A model generated the notes under the pieces. It was given only the letters and a program-made list of their open reading frames with translations, was not told the origin of the DNA and did not search any database. Below, in pieces: positions 17,381-24,901 of a DNA stretch of 64,000 bases; within the stretch, counting starts at the first letter, position 1, and each line of letters starts with the position of its first letter. Source of the stretch: Actinocatenispora thailandica (lineage in GTDB: Bacteria > Actinomycetota > Actinomycetes > Mycobacteriales > Micromonosporaceae). The stretch spans positions 5,330,198-5,394,197 of the forward strand of contig NZ_AP023355.1 of NCBI RefSeq assembly GCF_016865425.1, read 5' to 3'. The translations under genes were made by a program, and so were the position numbers.

Positions 17381-17898
17381 CGCGCCAGCACCCACTCGAT
17401 GGCCCGCTGCCGGGCCACCACGATCCGCGCCCGGACCGGCGTTCCGGGCGGCACCGCGAACGGCGGCGGACCACCCGACCAGCGCGGCTCGCCGCCGGCG
17501 GTGACGGCGATCCGGATCCGTACGGTCGCGCGCGGGGCCGCGTCGGCACTGGTCGCCGTCGCGGCCGAGACGCCCACGGTCCGGCCGGACAGCGTGCCGT
17601 AGACCGCGGCCGGCACCGACCGCAGCGTCAACGACACCGGCTGCCCGGCCCGTACCGGCGCCACCGCCGCGAACGGCACCGACACCTCCGCCTGCCAGCC
17701 AGCGGCATCCCGGTGCAGCACCCCGTCGGCCGCGAGTTCGGTCGGCAGCCGGACCAGCAGCGACCAGCCCGCCCCCGCCACCAGCACGGCGAACACGACC
17801 AGCGCCCCGATCCACACCGGAACCGACGCCAACCGCAGCGGCTCGTCGAGCCGCTCGCCCCGCTCGTAGTGGCGCAGCGCCTGCGCGCGGAACCTCAC
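17377..17898 (-). CDS. short HlyD-like membrane-fusion protein of the NHLM exporter
   Basis: 173 residues from a GTG at 17898 overlapping the sagB stop (GTGA). After a 30-residue cytoplasmic start (FRAQALRHYERGERLDEP) comes one membrane helix (VPVWIGALVVFAVLVAGAGW). A beta-rich domain with a barrel-sandwich look follows (FAAVAPVRAGQPVSLTL). HlyD adaptors usually have 250-450 residues with a long coiled coil. Here the coiled coil is absent, which makes sense for a Gram-positive cell without an outer membrane. Its place between sagB and the C39 transporter supports the call. Confidence 0.75.
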   Translation of the reverse strand: MRFRAQALRHYERGERLDEPLRLASVPVWIGALVVFAVLVAGAGWSLLVRLPTELAADGVLHRDAAGWQAEVSVPFAAVAPVRAGQPVSLTLRSVPAAVYGTLSGRTVGVSAATATSADAAPRATVRIRIAVTAGGEPRWSGGPPPFAVPPGTPVRARIVVARQRAIEWVLAR

Positions 17899-19310
17899 CG
17901 GGCACCGACCGAGCCGAGCGCGAACTCCGCGATGCTGGGTTCCTCGATCGGATCCAGCCCGGACAGCTGCGCGAACGCCACGGAGTCGCCGCCGCCCACC
18001 GCGCACGGCGCCAACCGCATCGCGGTGGCCACCAGGTACATCAGCTCGGTGAGCACACCCGCATGCTTGAGCGTCATCGCGTACCCCATGCCCTCGTAGC
18101 GCCACAGCAGGCGGGCGACGCGCGCCGTGACGACGAGCAGCACCTGCGGCAGCTCACCGGCCCCGAGGCTGGCCCGGGCATAGTCCAGGATCGCCGACAG
18201 CCGGCCGGCCTCGTCCCCGAGCAGCTCCAGCCGGTGCGCCAGCCCGTCGTAGTGGTAGAGGCCGGGCGCGAGTCCGTCGCAGCGCCAGACGGCCGGGTAC
18301 ACCTCCAGCTCGCAGATGCCGCCCCCGCTCGGGTACGGGCGCGCGCCGAGCTCCTGTCCGTACCGGACGCCCGCGGACCGGGTCCGTTGCACCCGGTAGA
18401 GGAACTCGCCGAGCTGGGCCAGGCTGATCGGATGTGCCGGGTCGTGCTCCCGGATGCTGCGCCGCGCTGCCAGCAGGTCGGACAGGGTCGCGTCGCCGCC
18501 GGTCACCGCTCCGGGATCCGGCGGGGTCAGCTCGACGGTACGGATGCAGGGTCGGTGGCTCGCCAGCGGTGCCGGCGCCACCCGCCCCTCGAACCGGCGG
18601 GTTCCGCCCAGCGGCAACGCGTGCCGGCCGGGCCGGGACCGGTCGTGCAGCTGCAGCTCCTCGACCGACCAGAACAGGTAGGGCTGCGCGTGGTGCTCGG
18701 TCGTGTGCACCCCCGCCGAGACGAGGATCCTCGCCGCCGCAAGCTCCGCGACGATCGAGCGCGCCGAGTCGGTGTCCACGTCCAGCTGCTCGGCGAGTTC
18801 GGCCGGGGTGTGCTCGCCGGTCGCGGCGGCGCACAGCAGCCGTACCAGCTGCGGGTCCAGGCAGCGGATCGCGGTGGCGCTCAACGGCGAACGCGCCACC
18901 AGCCCCGCCGCGTCCGGCCGCAGCACCACGAACCGGGACAGCCGGCAGCTGGCCGGCACGGACGGCTGGCCCGATCGCCGCTCGGCACCGACCCGCGCCG
19001 CGTGCGGCAGCACCTCCAGCAGCGGCCGACCGGGCAGCTCGGCCCGGCGGTCCAGCAGCGACAGCGCGAGCAGCCGCAGCAGCAGTGCCCGCGCCCGCAG
19101 CGGCTGGCTGCCGGCCCCGCCGGGCAGCCGGTGCAGGGACTCGGCATCGACCCAGCCGTTGGCCAGCCGCAGCAGCAACGCGCGGCTGGCCAGGTCGCAG
19201 CCGGCCAGCGCGATCTCGTAGTCGCCCAGCCGAAGGCCGAGGTACTCGGCATCGTCGCCGGCGAGCGTCACGTCGCGACGCAGCCGGAATCGCTCACGCA
19301 TGGTTTGCAT
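17895..19310 (-). CDS. sagB: SagB-type flavin oxidoreductase
   Basis: 471 residues; the ATG at 19310 has GGAG eight bases upstream (a second ATG follows three codons later). The C-terminal about 200 residues match the SagB/nitroreductase family: LLAARRSIREHDPAHPIS, then GARPYPSGGGICELEVYPA, GLYHYDGLAHRLE and YAMTLKHAGVLTELMYLVA. The N-terminal 250 residues are a less conserved domain common in NHLM- and YcaO-linked SagB proteins. SagB enzymes use FMN to oxidise azolines to azoles. Here the predicted core has almost no Cys/Ser/Thr, so the reaction may be a different dehydrogenation. It heads the export operon. Confidence 0.85.
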   Translation of the reverse strand: MQTMRERFRLRRDVTLAGDDAEYLGLRLGDYEIALAGCDLASRALLLRLANGWVDAESLHRLPGGAGSQPLRARALLLRLLALSLLDRRAELPGRPLLEVLPHAARVGAERRSGQPSVPASCRLSRFVVLRPDAAGLVARSPLSATAIRCLDPQLVRLLCAAATGEHTPAELAEQLDVDTDSARSIVAELAAARILVSAGVHTTEHHAQPYLFWSVEELQLHDRSRPGRHALPLGGTRRFEGRVAPAPLASHRPCIRTVELTPPDPGAVTGGDATLSDLLAARRSIREHDPAHPISLAQLGEFLYRVQRTRSAGVRYGQELGARPYPSGGGICELEVYPAVWRCDGLAPGLYHYDGLAHRLELLGDEAGRLSAILDYARASLGAGELPQVLLVVTARVARLLWRYEGMGYAMTLKHAGVLTELMYLVATAMRLAPCAVGGGDSVAFAQLSGLDPIEEPSIAEFALGSVGAR

Positions 19311-19585
19311 CGTGTCGGCTCCGGTGCGGGCGTGCCGCACGGTGGCAGCCAACTGTTCCGCCGTGTCGTCGCGATGGCATCACCTGCTGCCGCCGTTCGC
19401 CGGTCTGCCGGCAGGTTCGGGGCGACCGGTGCGCCCCAGCCGCGCGACGCAGCCGGGCACGGCCGTCGTACCGGTTCGGGCCGGCCGGTCCGGATTCCCG
19501 CGTTCGACGGGCAACTCCAGCTGTCGCCGACCACGCCTGGGCCGGGTGGGCCACGACTGGCCGGCCAGGCTCTCCGGGCCCGGTC

Positions 19586-19603
19586 GCCGGGGTGAACCCC
19601 GGC
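19586..19603 (-). terminator. small hairpin at the end of the PLD-like gene
   Basis: Seven-bp GC stem with a TGAA loop touching the stop codon of the PLD-like gene. The rest of 19311-19585 shows no gene and must hold the sagB promoter. Confidence 0.45.
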
Positions 19604-20891
19604 TACTTGACGACGCCGCCGTTGGCCCGGCAGGTGTCGCGCAGGTGCCAGAAGTCGGCCAGGTACTCGTCGTGCGCACCCTGGTCGAGCACCCGCAGCA
19701 GCGCCTCGTCGGCCTGCCGCAGCTCGCCCCAGGCGATGTTGGGGCTGCCGGTCCACAGGTGCGCGCCCGGGTCGCCGGTGATGCCGCCGTTGATCAGCAG
19801 GTACTTGGAGTGCACCCGGATCCGCCGCCCGCCGGTGCTGTAGTCGCACTTGGTGACCTGCAGGTTCTTCGCCGAGCTGAGGGCGGCGTTCGCGCCGGAG
19901 CTGACATTGCTGTAGACCACGTCCACCCAGCAGCCGGCCTGCGCCAGCGTGTCGAGCTGCTGCGCGACGTCGGTACGGTCCAGCGCCCAGTTGGCGACCC
20001 GGATCAGGGTCTGGTGTTTCGATCCGTCCGGATTGGTGTGCGTGCAGGCCACCGACCGGAGGATGTTGTAGACCGTGTCGCTGGACGAGTCGGTGAAGCT
20101 GGCCCCGGCCGGCTCGTGCCGCGGGAAGAAGAAGACCCGGTACTTCGTCCCGGTGCCGGAGTCGCGGTAGTAGTCGTTGTCGCCGCTGCTGCTGTGCCGG
20201 TAGCTGCGCAGGTCGTCGAAGTACTGGTGGTAGTAGCCGTAGGTGCGCGCGTCGGTGTAGGTGAAGGCGTTGTTGTAGGCGTCCTGGGAGTCCCAGGTGC
20301 CGATGTTGGCCGACGCCTGGTACACGACGTCCGAGACCGTGCCGGAGGACAGCGCCACCTGCGAGAACAGCGCGAACTTGTTGTGGTTGTAGGCGGTGGT
20401 GGGCGTGCTGGTACCCGGCCACAGGTACTGGCGGGTGCCGATGCAGCCGCGGTCCGGCCCGTCGGGGAACTGGTCCTTGCAGTCGACCAGGTAGGAGGCG
20501 GCGGTGTCGTCGCTGCCCAGCGCGGTGCGCAGGGTGTCGACCGGGGCGTTGGCCGCGGACGCGTGGTCGACGATGACGCGCACGTGCACCCCCGCTGGTA
20601 CGCGGCGATCAGGTCGGCCGCGAGATCGGGTGCGTTGTCGCCGTCCACGACGTCGAAGCCGTAGCTGGTCAGCTCGATGTCCTGGCCGGCCGGTACCCGC
20701 TCGATCAGCCCGGCCAGCTGGGTGAACACCGCGTCCTGGGCGGCGGCGGAGCCGGCCGGGTCGTTGAACACGGCATGTCCGATCACCGGCTCCGGGCTGG
20801 CCGCCCGGGCAGCCCCCGCCGGAACGGCTGCGACGGTCAGGGCGGTGAACGCGGCGACGGCCAGCGCGGCGACGAGCGGTCGATGGCGCAT
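19603..20891 (-). CDS. secreted phospholipase-D-like protein (one-base frameshift)
   Basis: Start at the ATG at 20891 behind GGGAGGA, giving a signal peptide (MRHRPLVAALAVAAF, then AGAARA). The frame breaks in the C run 20589-20593. One added C joins DLIAAYQRG to VHVRVIVDH and gives 429 residues. Two PLD half-motifs are visible, NHNKFALFSQ and VHSKYLLINGG, the second followed by GSPNIAWGELRQADEALL. In both, the Asp of HxKxxxxD is replaced (Ser, Asn), while His and Lys remain. It is probably an extracellular phosphodiesterase; lipid or nucleic acid substrate cannot be told. It is unlikely to belong to the RiPP locus. Confidence 0.8.
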
Positions 20892-21000
20892 CTGTCCTCC
20901 CCTGCCGCGCGGACGATCGTGCGAGCCGCGCCCGAAGGTTTCTTTAGCACGCAAGGACGATTATGAAGGTATAAACCGACAAAAGGAATACCCGGCCGGG

Positions 21001-21666
21001 TCACTCCCCGGCCGGGGTGACCAGCCCGGTCTCGTACGCGGCGATGACCAGTTGGGCGCGATCACGGGCGTCGAGCTTGGCGAGCAGCCGGCCGACGTGC
21101 GTCTTGACGGTGGCCGGGCTGACGGTCAGGTGCGCGGCGATGTCCGGGTTGGACAGCCCCCGCGCGATCAGGGCCAGCACCTCCCGCTCGCGTCCGGTCA
21201 ACTCCGACAGCCGCCGGGAGAACGACCGAGACGGCCGCGGCTGACCGACGTACTGGGCGATCAGCCGCCGGGTGACCGTCGGCGCCAGCAGCGACTCGCC
21301 GGCCGCGACGAGACGGATCCCGGCCAGCAGGTCGGCCGCCGAGGTGTCCTTGAGCAGAAACCCGGAGGCGCCGGCACGGAGCGCCGAGTACACGTACTCG
21401 TCGTGGTCGAAGGTCGTGAGGATCAGCACCCGCACCTCGGTCCCGGCGCAGATCAGCTCGGTGGCCTCGATCCCGGTCATCCGCGGCATCCGGACGTCCA
21501 TCAGCACCACGTCCGGCGCCTCGGACGATGCGAGCCGTACCGCCTCGTCGCCGGTACCCGCCTCCCCGACCACGGTGAGACCGTCGGCCGCGTCGAGCAG
21601 CACCCGGAAGCTGTCCCGCAGCAGGGTCTGGTCATCGGCGATGAGCACCCGGATCGGTTCGGTCAC
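21001..21666 (-). CDS. NarL/LuxR-family response regulator
   Basis: 221 residues. The receiver domain has the acidic pair DD11-12, phospho-acceptor Asp57 in VVLMDVRMPRMTG and the conserved Lys in FLLKDTS. The C-terminal LuxR HTH reads LTGREREVLALIARGLSNPDIA, then SPATVKTHVGRLLAKL. The GTG start at 21666 overlaps the stop of the sensor kinase (GTGA), so the pair is coupled. Targets are unknown; no specific binding site was found. Confidence 0.92.
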   Translation of the reverse strand: MTEPIRVLIADDQTLLRDSFRVLLDAADGLTVVGEAGTGDEAVRLASSEAPDVVLMDVRMPRMTGIEATELICAGTEVRVLILTTFDHDEYVYSALRAGASGFLLKDTSAADLLAGIRLVAAGESLLAPTVTRRLIAQYVGQPRPSRSFSRRLSELTGREREVLALIARGLSNPDIAAHLTVSPATVKTHVGRLLAKLDARDRAQLVIAAYETGLVTPAGE

Positions 21667-22790
21667 GGTCGTCCATCCTCGCCGACCGCCGGGTACGGAA
21701 GGCGCGCGGCCACCCGGAACCCGCCGCCCGCGCGGGCCTCGGTCACCAGGCTGCCGTGGTAGGCCGCGACCCGCTCCCGCATCCCGCGCAGCCCGTGGCC
21801 GGCACCCGGTACCGCGGCCGCCGGCGGGGCCCCGGCCGGCCCCTCGTCGCAGACCTCGACGGTGACCCCGGCCGGCTCGGCGGCCACGACGAGCCGGCAC
21901 CGGGTCGGCCCCGCATGCCGGACGACGTTGGTCAGCGCCTCCTGCACGATGCGGTACACGGTGCGGCGTACCCCGTCCGGCGGCAGGTCCGGCCGTCGCA
22001 GCACGACGGCAATCTCGACGCCGGCCTGCCGGGCCCGCTCCGCCAGGTCCCGCAGGTCGTCCTCGGTTCCGGCCGGCGCCATCGTGTCCGCACCGGCACG
22101 CAGCAGGCCCAGAACCCGCCGCAGCTCGGTCAGCGCCTCCCGGCTGGTCGTCTCGATCACCGCCAGCGCATCCTGGCTCTCCTGCGGCCGGATCGCCGCC
22201 ACGTGCCGCGCCACGCTGGACTTCACCGCGATCAGGGACAGGTTGTGCGCGATCACGTCGTGCATGTCGCGGGCGATGCGCAGCCTGTCCTCGGCCACCG
22301 CCTGCTCCGCCAGCTCGGCGCTTGCCCGGCGGGCCCGATCCCGTCGGTGCCGCAGGTACCTGCCGGCCGCCCACGGCCCGCACACCAGCGCGGCGACCAG
22401 CACCGCCGACCCCGGCGTCCGGCCCGACACGAGCACCGCGGCGACCACCGACAGCACGATCGCCACGACCGACACCCGACTACCGGACCGGGCACCCACC
22501 AGGTACTGGGTGGCAGCCACCGCCGCGTAGGGGGCCGGCGTCGCCACCGTCGAGATCGCACCGAGGTCCAGGGCCAGCAGCCCGGCGGCGAGCGCCGCGC
22601 CCGCCATCGGCAGCGGCCAGATCCGCCGGGCCGCCACCGGCAGCCCCACCACCAACGCCAGCGCCAGGTGCCCGCCACCGGCACCCGACTCGACCGCGGC
22701 ATAGCCGCACGCCGCGGCCACCAGCAGCGCGGCCGCGGAGTCCACGGCGAGCCAGCGCCACCCACCCGTATCGACGATCACCTCCGGCAC
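21663..22790 (-). CDS. NarL-type sensor histidine kinase
   Basis: About 375 residues. A membrane-embedded N-terminal half (several helices, for example LALALVVGLPVAARRIW and VVAIVLSVVAAVLVSG) precedes the HisKA_3 dimerisation box ARDMHDVIAHNLSLIAV with the phospho-acceptor His. An ATPase domain follows with QEALTNVVRHAG (N box), VEVCDEG and GHGLRGMRERV. The start is uncertain: GTG at 22790 is used here, and GTG at 22781 is possible. It forms an operon with the downstream response regulator. The signal is unknown; such kinases often sense cell-envelope stress. Confidence 0.88.
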   Translation of the reverse strand: MPEVIVDTGGWRWLAVDSAAALLVAAACGYAAVESGAGGGHLALALVVGLPVAARRIWPLPMAGAALAAGLLALDLGAISTVATPAPYAAVAATQYLVGARSGSRVSVVAIVLSVVAAVLVSGRTPGSAVLVAALVCGPWAAGRYLRHRRDRARRASAELAEQAVAEDRLRIARDMHDVIAHNLSLIAVKSSVARHVAAIRPQESQDALAVIETTSREALTELRRVLGLLRAGADTMAPAGTEDDLRDLAERARQAGVEIAVVLRRPDLPPDGVRRTVYRIVQEALTNVVRHAGPTRCRLVVAAEPAGVTVEVCDEGPAGAPPAAAVPGAGHGLRGMRERVAAYHGSLVTEARAGGGFRVAARLPYPAVGEDGRP

Positions 22791-22940
22791 GCTAGCCCGC
22801 GCCGCGGCCGAAAGCGTCGTACCGGGGGCTGACAGACCACGGGGGTACCGCTGCGGGCACCGTCGGACCGGCCCGCTGGGGGACGATGTCAGGCGCCGGA
22901 CCGATGCGGCACGACCGTGCCGACACCCACGCTGGTGGCC

Positions 22941-23687
22941 ATGACGAAACCGACTCGACGCTGGTACCACCGATCCGTTCCGGACGGCACGAACCGGTTC
23001 CGGTTCCCGGGGCCGTGGCTGTCCGGACTGTCCTTGACGGTCGCGCCGATCCTGCTGCTGGCCGGTACCCTGCTGCGGCTGGGCGTTCCGTTCTTCTTCC
23101 CGGACCAGCTCGCCGCGTACGGCCGGCACGCCGCCCTGATGAACGCGGCGTACGCGACCTTCCTGACCGGCATCCTCAGCCTCTGGCCCGGCGTGCTGGC
23201 CGTCGCCCAGCGGGTCGGCGCCACCCGGCCCCGGTGGGCCGCCTGCGGCGCCGGGCTGGTCCTGCTGGGCCTGTTCGCCCGCAGCTTCCACTACGGCGCG
23301 AACACCTTCGCGTTCGGGCTGGTCGACTCCGCCGGGGTGGCCGCGGCCACGACCGCCGTCGCCGGTTACTACGCCCGCCCCGAGTACGTCGTGTCCAGCC
23401 TCACCGGGTGCATCATGGCCGGCTGGATCGTGCTGGCCGCCGGCTGCTATCTGTCCCGGACCCTGGGCCCGGCACGGAGTGCCGCGCTGGCCCTGATGGC
23501 CGGCCTGATGATCGGCGTACTCAAGGGCAGCACGGTGGCATCGGTCGTCGAGACCGCCGGGCTCGCCGTCGCCTTCGTCCCGCTCGGCCTGCGCACCCTG
23601 GCCGCCGCGCCGCGGCCACGGCCCGCGGTGGTCGTCGCCCTGGTACCGCTGGCCGTGGTCGCCGTCGTGCTCGGCCAGCTCGGCTGA
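22941..23687 (+). CDS. integral membrane protein of unknown function
   Basis: About 248 residues with six or seven predicted membrane helices, for example LTVAPILLLAGTLLRLG, LTGILSLWPGVLAVAQRVG, IMAGWIVLAAGCYLS and PAVVVALVPLAVVAVVLG. No catalytic motif recognised. The start could also be the GTG at 22917, eight codons upstream. It is divergent from the two-component pair and may be one of its targets or a sensor partner, which is only positional. Confidence 0.7.
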   Translation: MTKPTRRWYHRSVPDGTNRFRFPGPWLSGLSLTVAPILLLAGTLLRLGVPFFFPDQLAAYGRHAALMNAAYATFLTGILSLWPGVLAVAQRVGATRPRWAACGAGLVLLGLFARSFHYGANTFAFGLVDSAGVAAATTAVAGYYARPEYVVSSLTGCIMAGWIVLAAGCYLSRTLGPARSAALALMAGLMIGVLKGSTVASVVETAGLAVAFVPLGLRTLAAAPRPRPAVVVALVPLAVVAVVLGQLG

Positions 23688-23740
23688 CAGACCGCGCCGG
23701 GCCCTCGGAGCGCGCGGACCCGCCAGCCCAGGGTGCGCGA

Positions 23741-23773
23741 CAGCGCGGCCCGGCGAGATGCCGGGCCGCGCTG
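23741..23773. terminator. bidirectional terminator
   Basis: Perfect 14-bp stem (23741-23754 with 23760-23773) with a five-base GAGAT loop between the convergent membrane-protein and CsbD genes. Confidence 0.8.
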
Positions 23774-23792
23774 CTGTTCGGGCGCTGCTGCG

Positions 23793-23966
23793 TCAGTCGC
23801 GGAAGGCGTCCTTGACCTTCTCGCCCGCCTGCTTGACGTTGCCCTTCGCCTGCTGGGACTTGCCCTCGGCCTGCCACTGCTCGTTGTCGGTGGCCTCGCC
23901 GAGCTTCTCCTTCGCCTTGCCGACCAACTCGTCCTTCTTGTTGGCCGCCTTGTCATCCGTTGCCAT
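23793..23966 (-). CDS. CsbD-family stress protein
   Basis: 57 residues, highly charged, from an ATG behind GGGGGA. The sequence KDELVGKAKEKLGEATDNEQ and the following QAKGNVKQAGEKVKDAF are the CsbD pattern of amphipathic helices. CsbD proteins are small hydrophilic proteins made in general stress; their molecular role is not settled. Two small membrane proteins lie upstream in the same direction. Confidence 0.92.
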   Translation of the reverse strand: MATDDKAANKKDELVGKAKEKLGEATDNEQWQAEGKSQQAKGNVKQAGEKVKDAFRD

Positions 23967-24045
23967 CTGAAATCCCCCTCGTGGTGTCACCGATTCCCGG
24001 GGCCGCCGTCTCCCACCGTTGACGGGGACCGCGCCCCGGCCGTCT

Positions 24046-24342
24046 TCAGGCCCGCACGTCCGGTGGCGGATCGGCCGCACCGGCCGGCGGCGCGTCGCTG
24101 ACGACCTGCCGCTGTTCGGTGCCGGCCACCGGCTGCCCGTTCCGGTACACCTGCCGCTGGGTCAGCCGGGTCGAACGCCTCCGGCGCGACCACACGGCCA
24201 GCGTGATGACCAGGTCGACCAGGCCGGCCGCCAGCAGGATCCAGCCGACGGCCGAGATGCTGATCCAGCCCAGGCTGGCGTGCACGGCGAAGGCGAGGAT
24301 CGCGCCGACGACGAGCAGGAAGATGCCGATGCCGATGCTCAT
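24046..24342 (-). CDS. DUF6458-type small membrane protein
   Basis: 98 residues. MSIGIGIFLLVVGAILAFAV and a second helix ISAVGWILLAAGLVDLVI are the pattern of actinobacterial DUF6458 proteins, followed by a basic stretch (WSRRRRSTRLTQRQV) and a Pro/Ala-rich cytoplasmic tail. Function unknown. It belongs to a row of three small minus-strand genes with the CsbD gene, suggestive of an envelope or stress group. Confidence 0.85.
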   Translation of the reverse strand: MSIGIGIFLLVVGAILAFAVHASLGWISISAVGWILLAAGLVDLVITLAVWSRRRRSTRLTQRQVYRNGQPVAGTEQRQVVSDAPPAGAADPPPDVRA

Positions 24343-24436
24343 GTGCCACCTCCTCGAATGGTCGGGACGGAGCCGGGCGGCAGGTGCGGCCCGCGATCTC
24401 CGGACGCCCCGGCTCCGGGCCGTACCGGTCGCTCGA

Positions 24437-24586
24437 TCACGTGAAGATGCTCACGCCGCCGGGGCCGACCAGCAGGCCGACGACGATCAGTACGACGCCC
24501 CAGAGAATCCGGCGCCGCAGCAGCGAGACGACGCCCGCGACCACCAGGATCACTGCCAGAATCCACAGCAGCAGGCTCAGCATCAT
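24437..24586 (-). CDS. 49-residue membrane protein
   Basis: Two hydrophobic helices (LLLWILAVILVVAGVVSLL and GVVLIVVGLLVGPGG) joined by RRRIL, from an ATG preceded by GAGGGAG; a second ATG follows at once. It resembles the many tiny GPGG-ending membrane proteins annotated only as hypothetical in actinomycetes. Function unknown. Confidence 0.7.
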   Translation of the reverse strand: MMLSLLLWILAVILVVAGVVSLLRRRILWGVVLIVVGLLVGPGGVSIFT

Positions 24587-24901
24587 GGCTCCCTCGTTCG
24601 GTCCCGCCCGGCGGCGCCGGCCGCCGGGCGGGTGCCGGGCCGGCGTGATCGGAGCCCGCGGGCGGACCCACACCCCAATCAATTGCCGCACGGCAACTTG
24701 TTGTCATGTTGGTGATGTCCACCCGGCGCGGTTTCTAACCCTCGACGTGCCACGGTTTTGGATCGGCGTCGAGAACGAATCACCACTTTTCCTGGCATTG
24801 CGCGTTCTTCGCGCACTCGTACCCAGCTCGGACGGGGCTGCCCGACTGGGCGGTCATGCCCGAAGATGGGTACACACGGCGTGCGGGAAAGGTGACGCGG
24901 A
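24587..24901 (+). other. intergenic region upstream of the second LAL regulator
   Basis: 315 bases without a gene. A less GC-rich stretch at 24670-24800 holds short inverted repeats (TTGCCGCACGGCAA near 24681; CTCGACG and CGTCGAG about 20 bases apart near 24745-24775). These may be operator or promoter elements for the flanking divergent genes. Confidence 0.4.

Noticed and set aside
15104-17602. 832-residue plus-strand frame opposite the ABC transporter genes
   Set aside because: Composition is Arg/Gln/His/Pro-rich, without any domain, and the opposite strand holds a complete ABC transporter with C39 peptidase.
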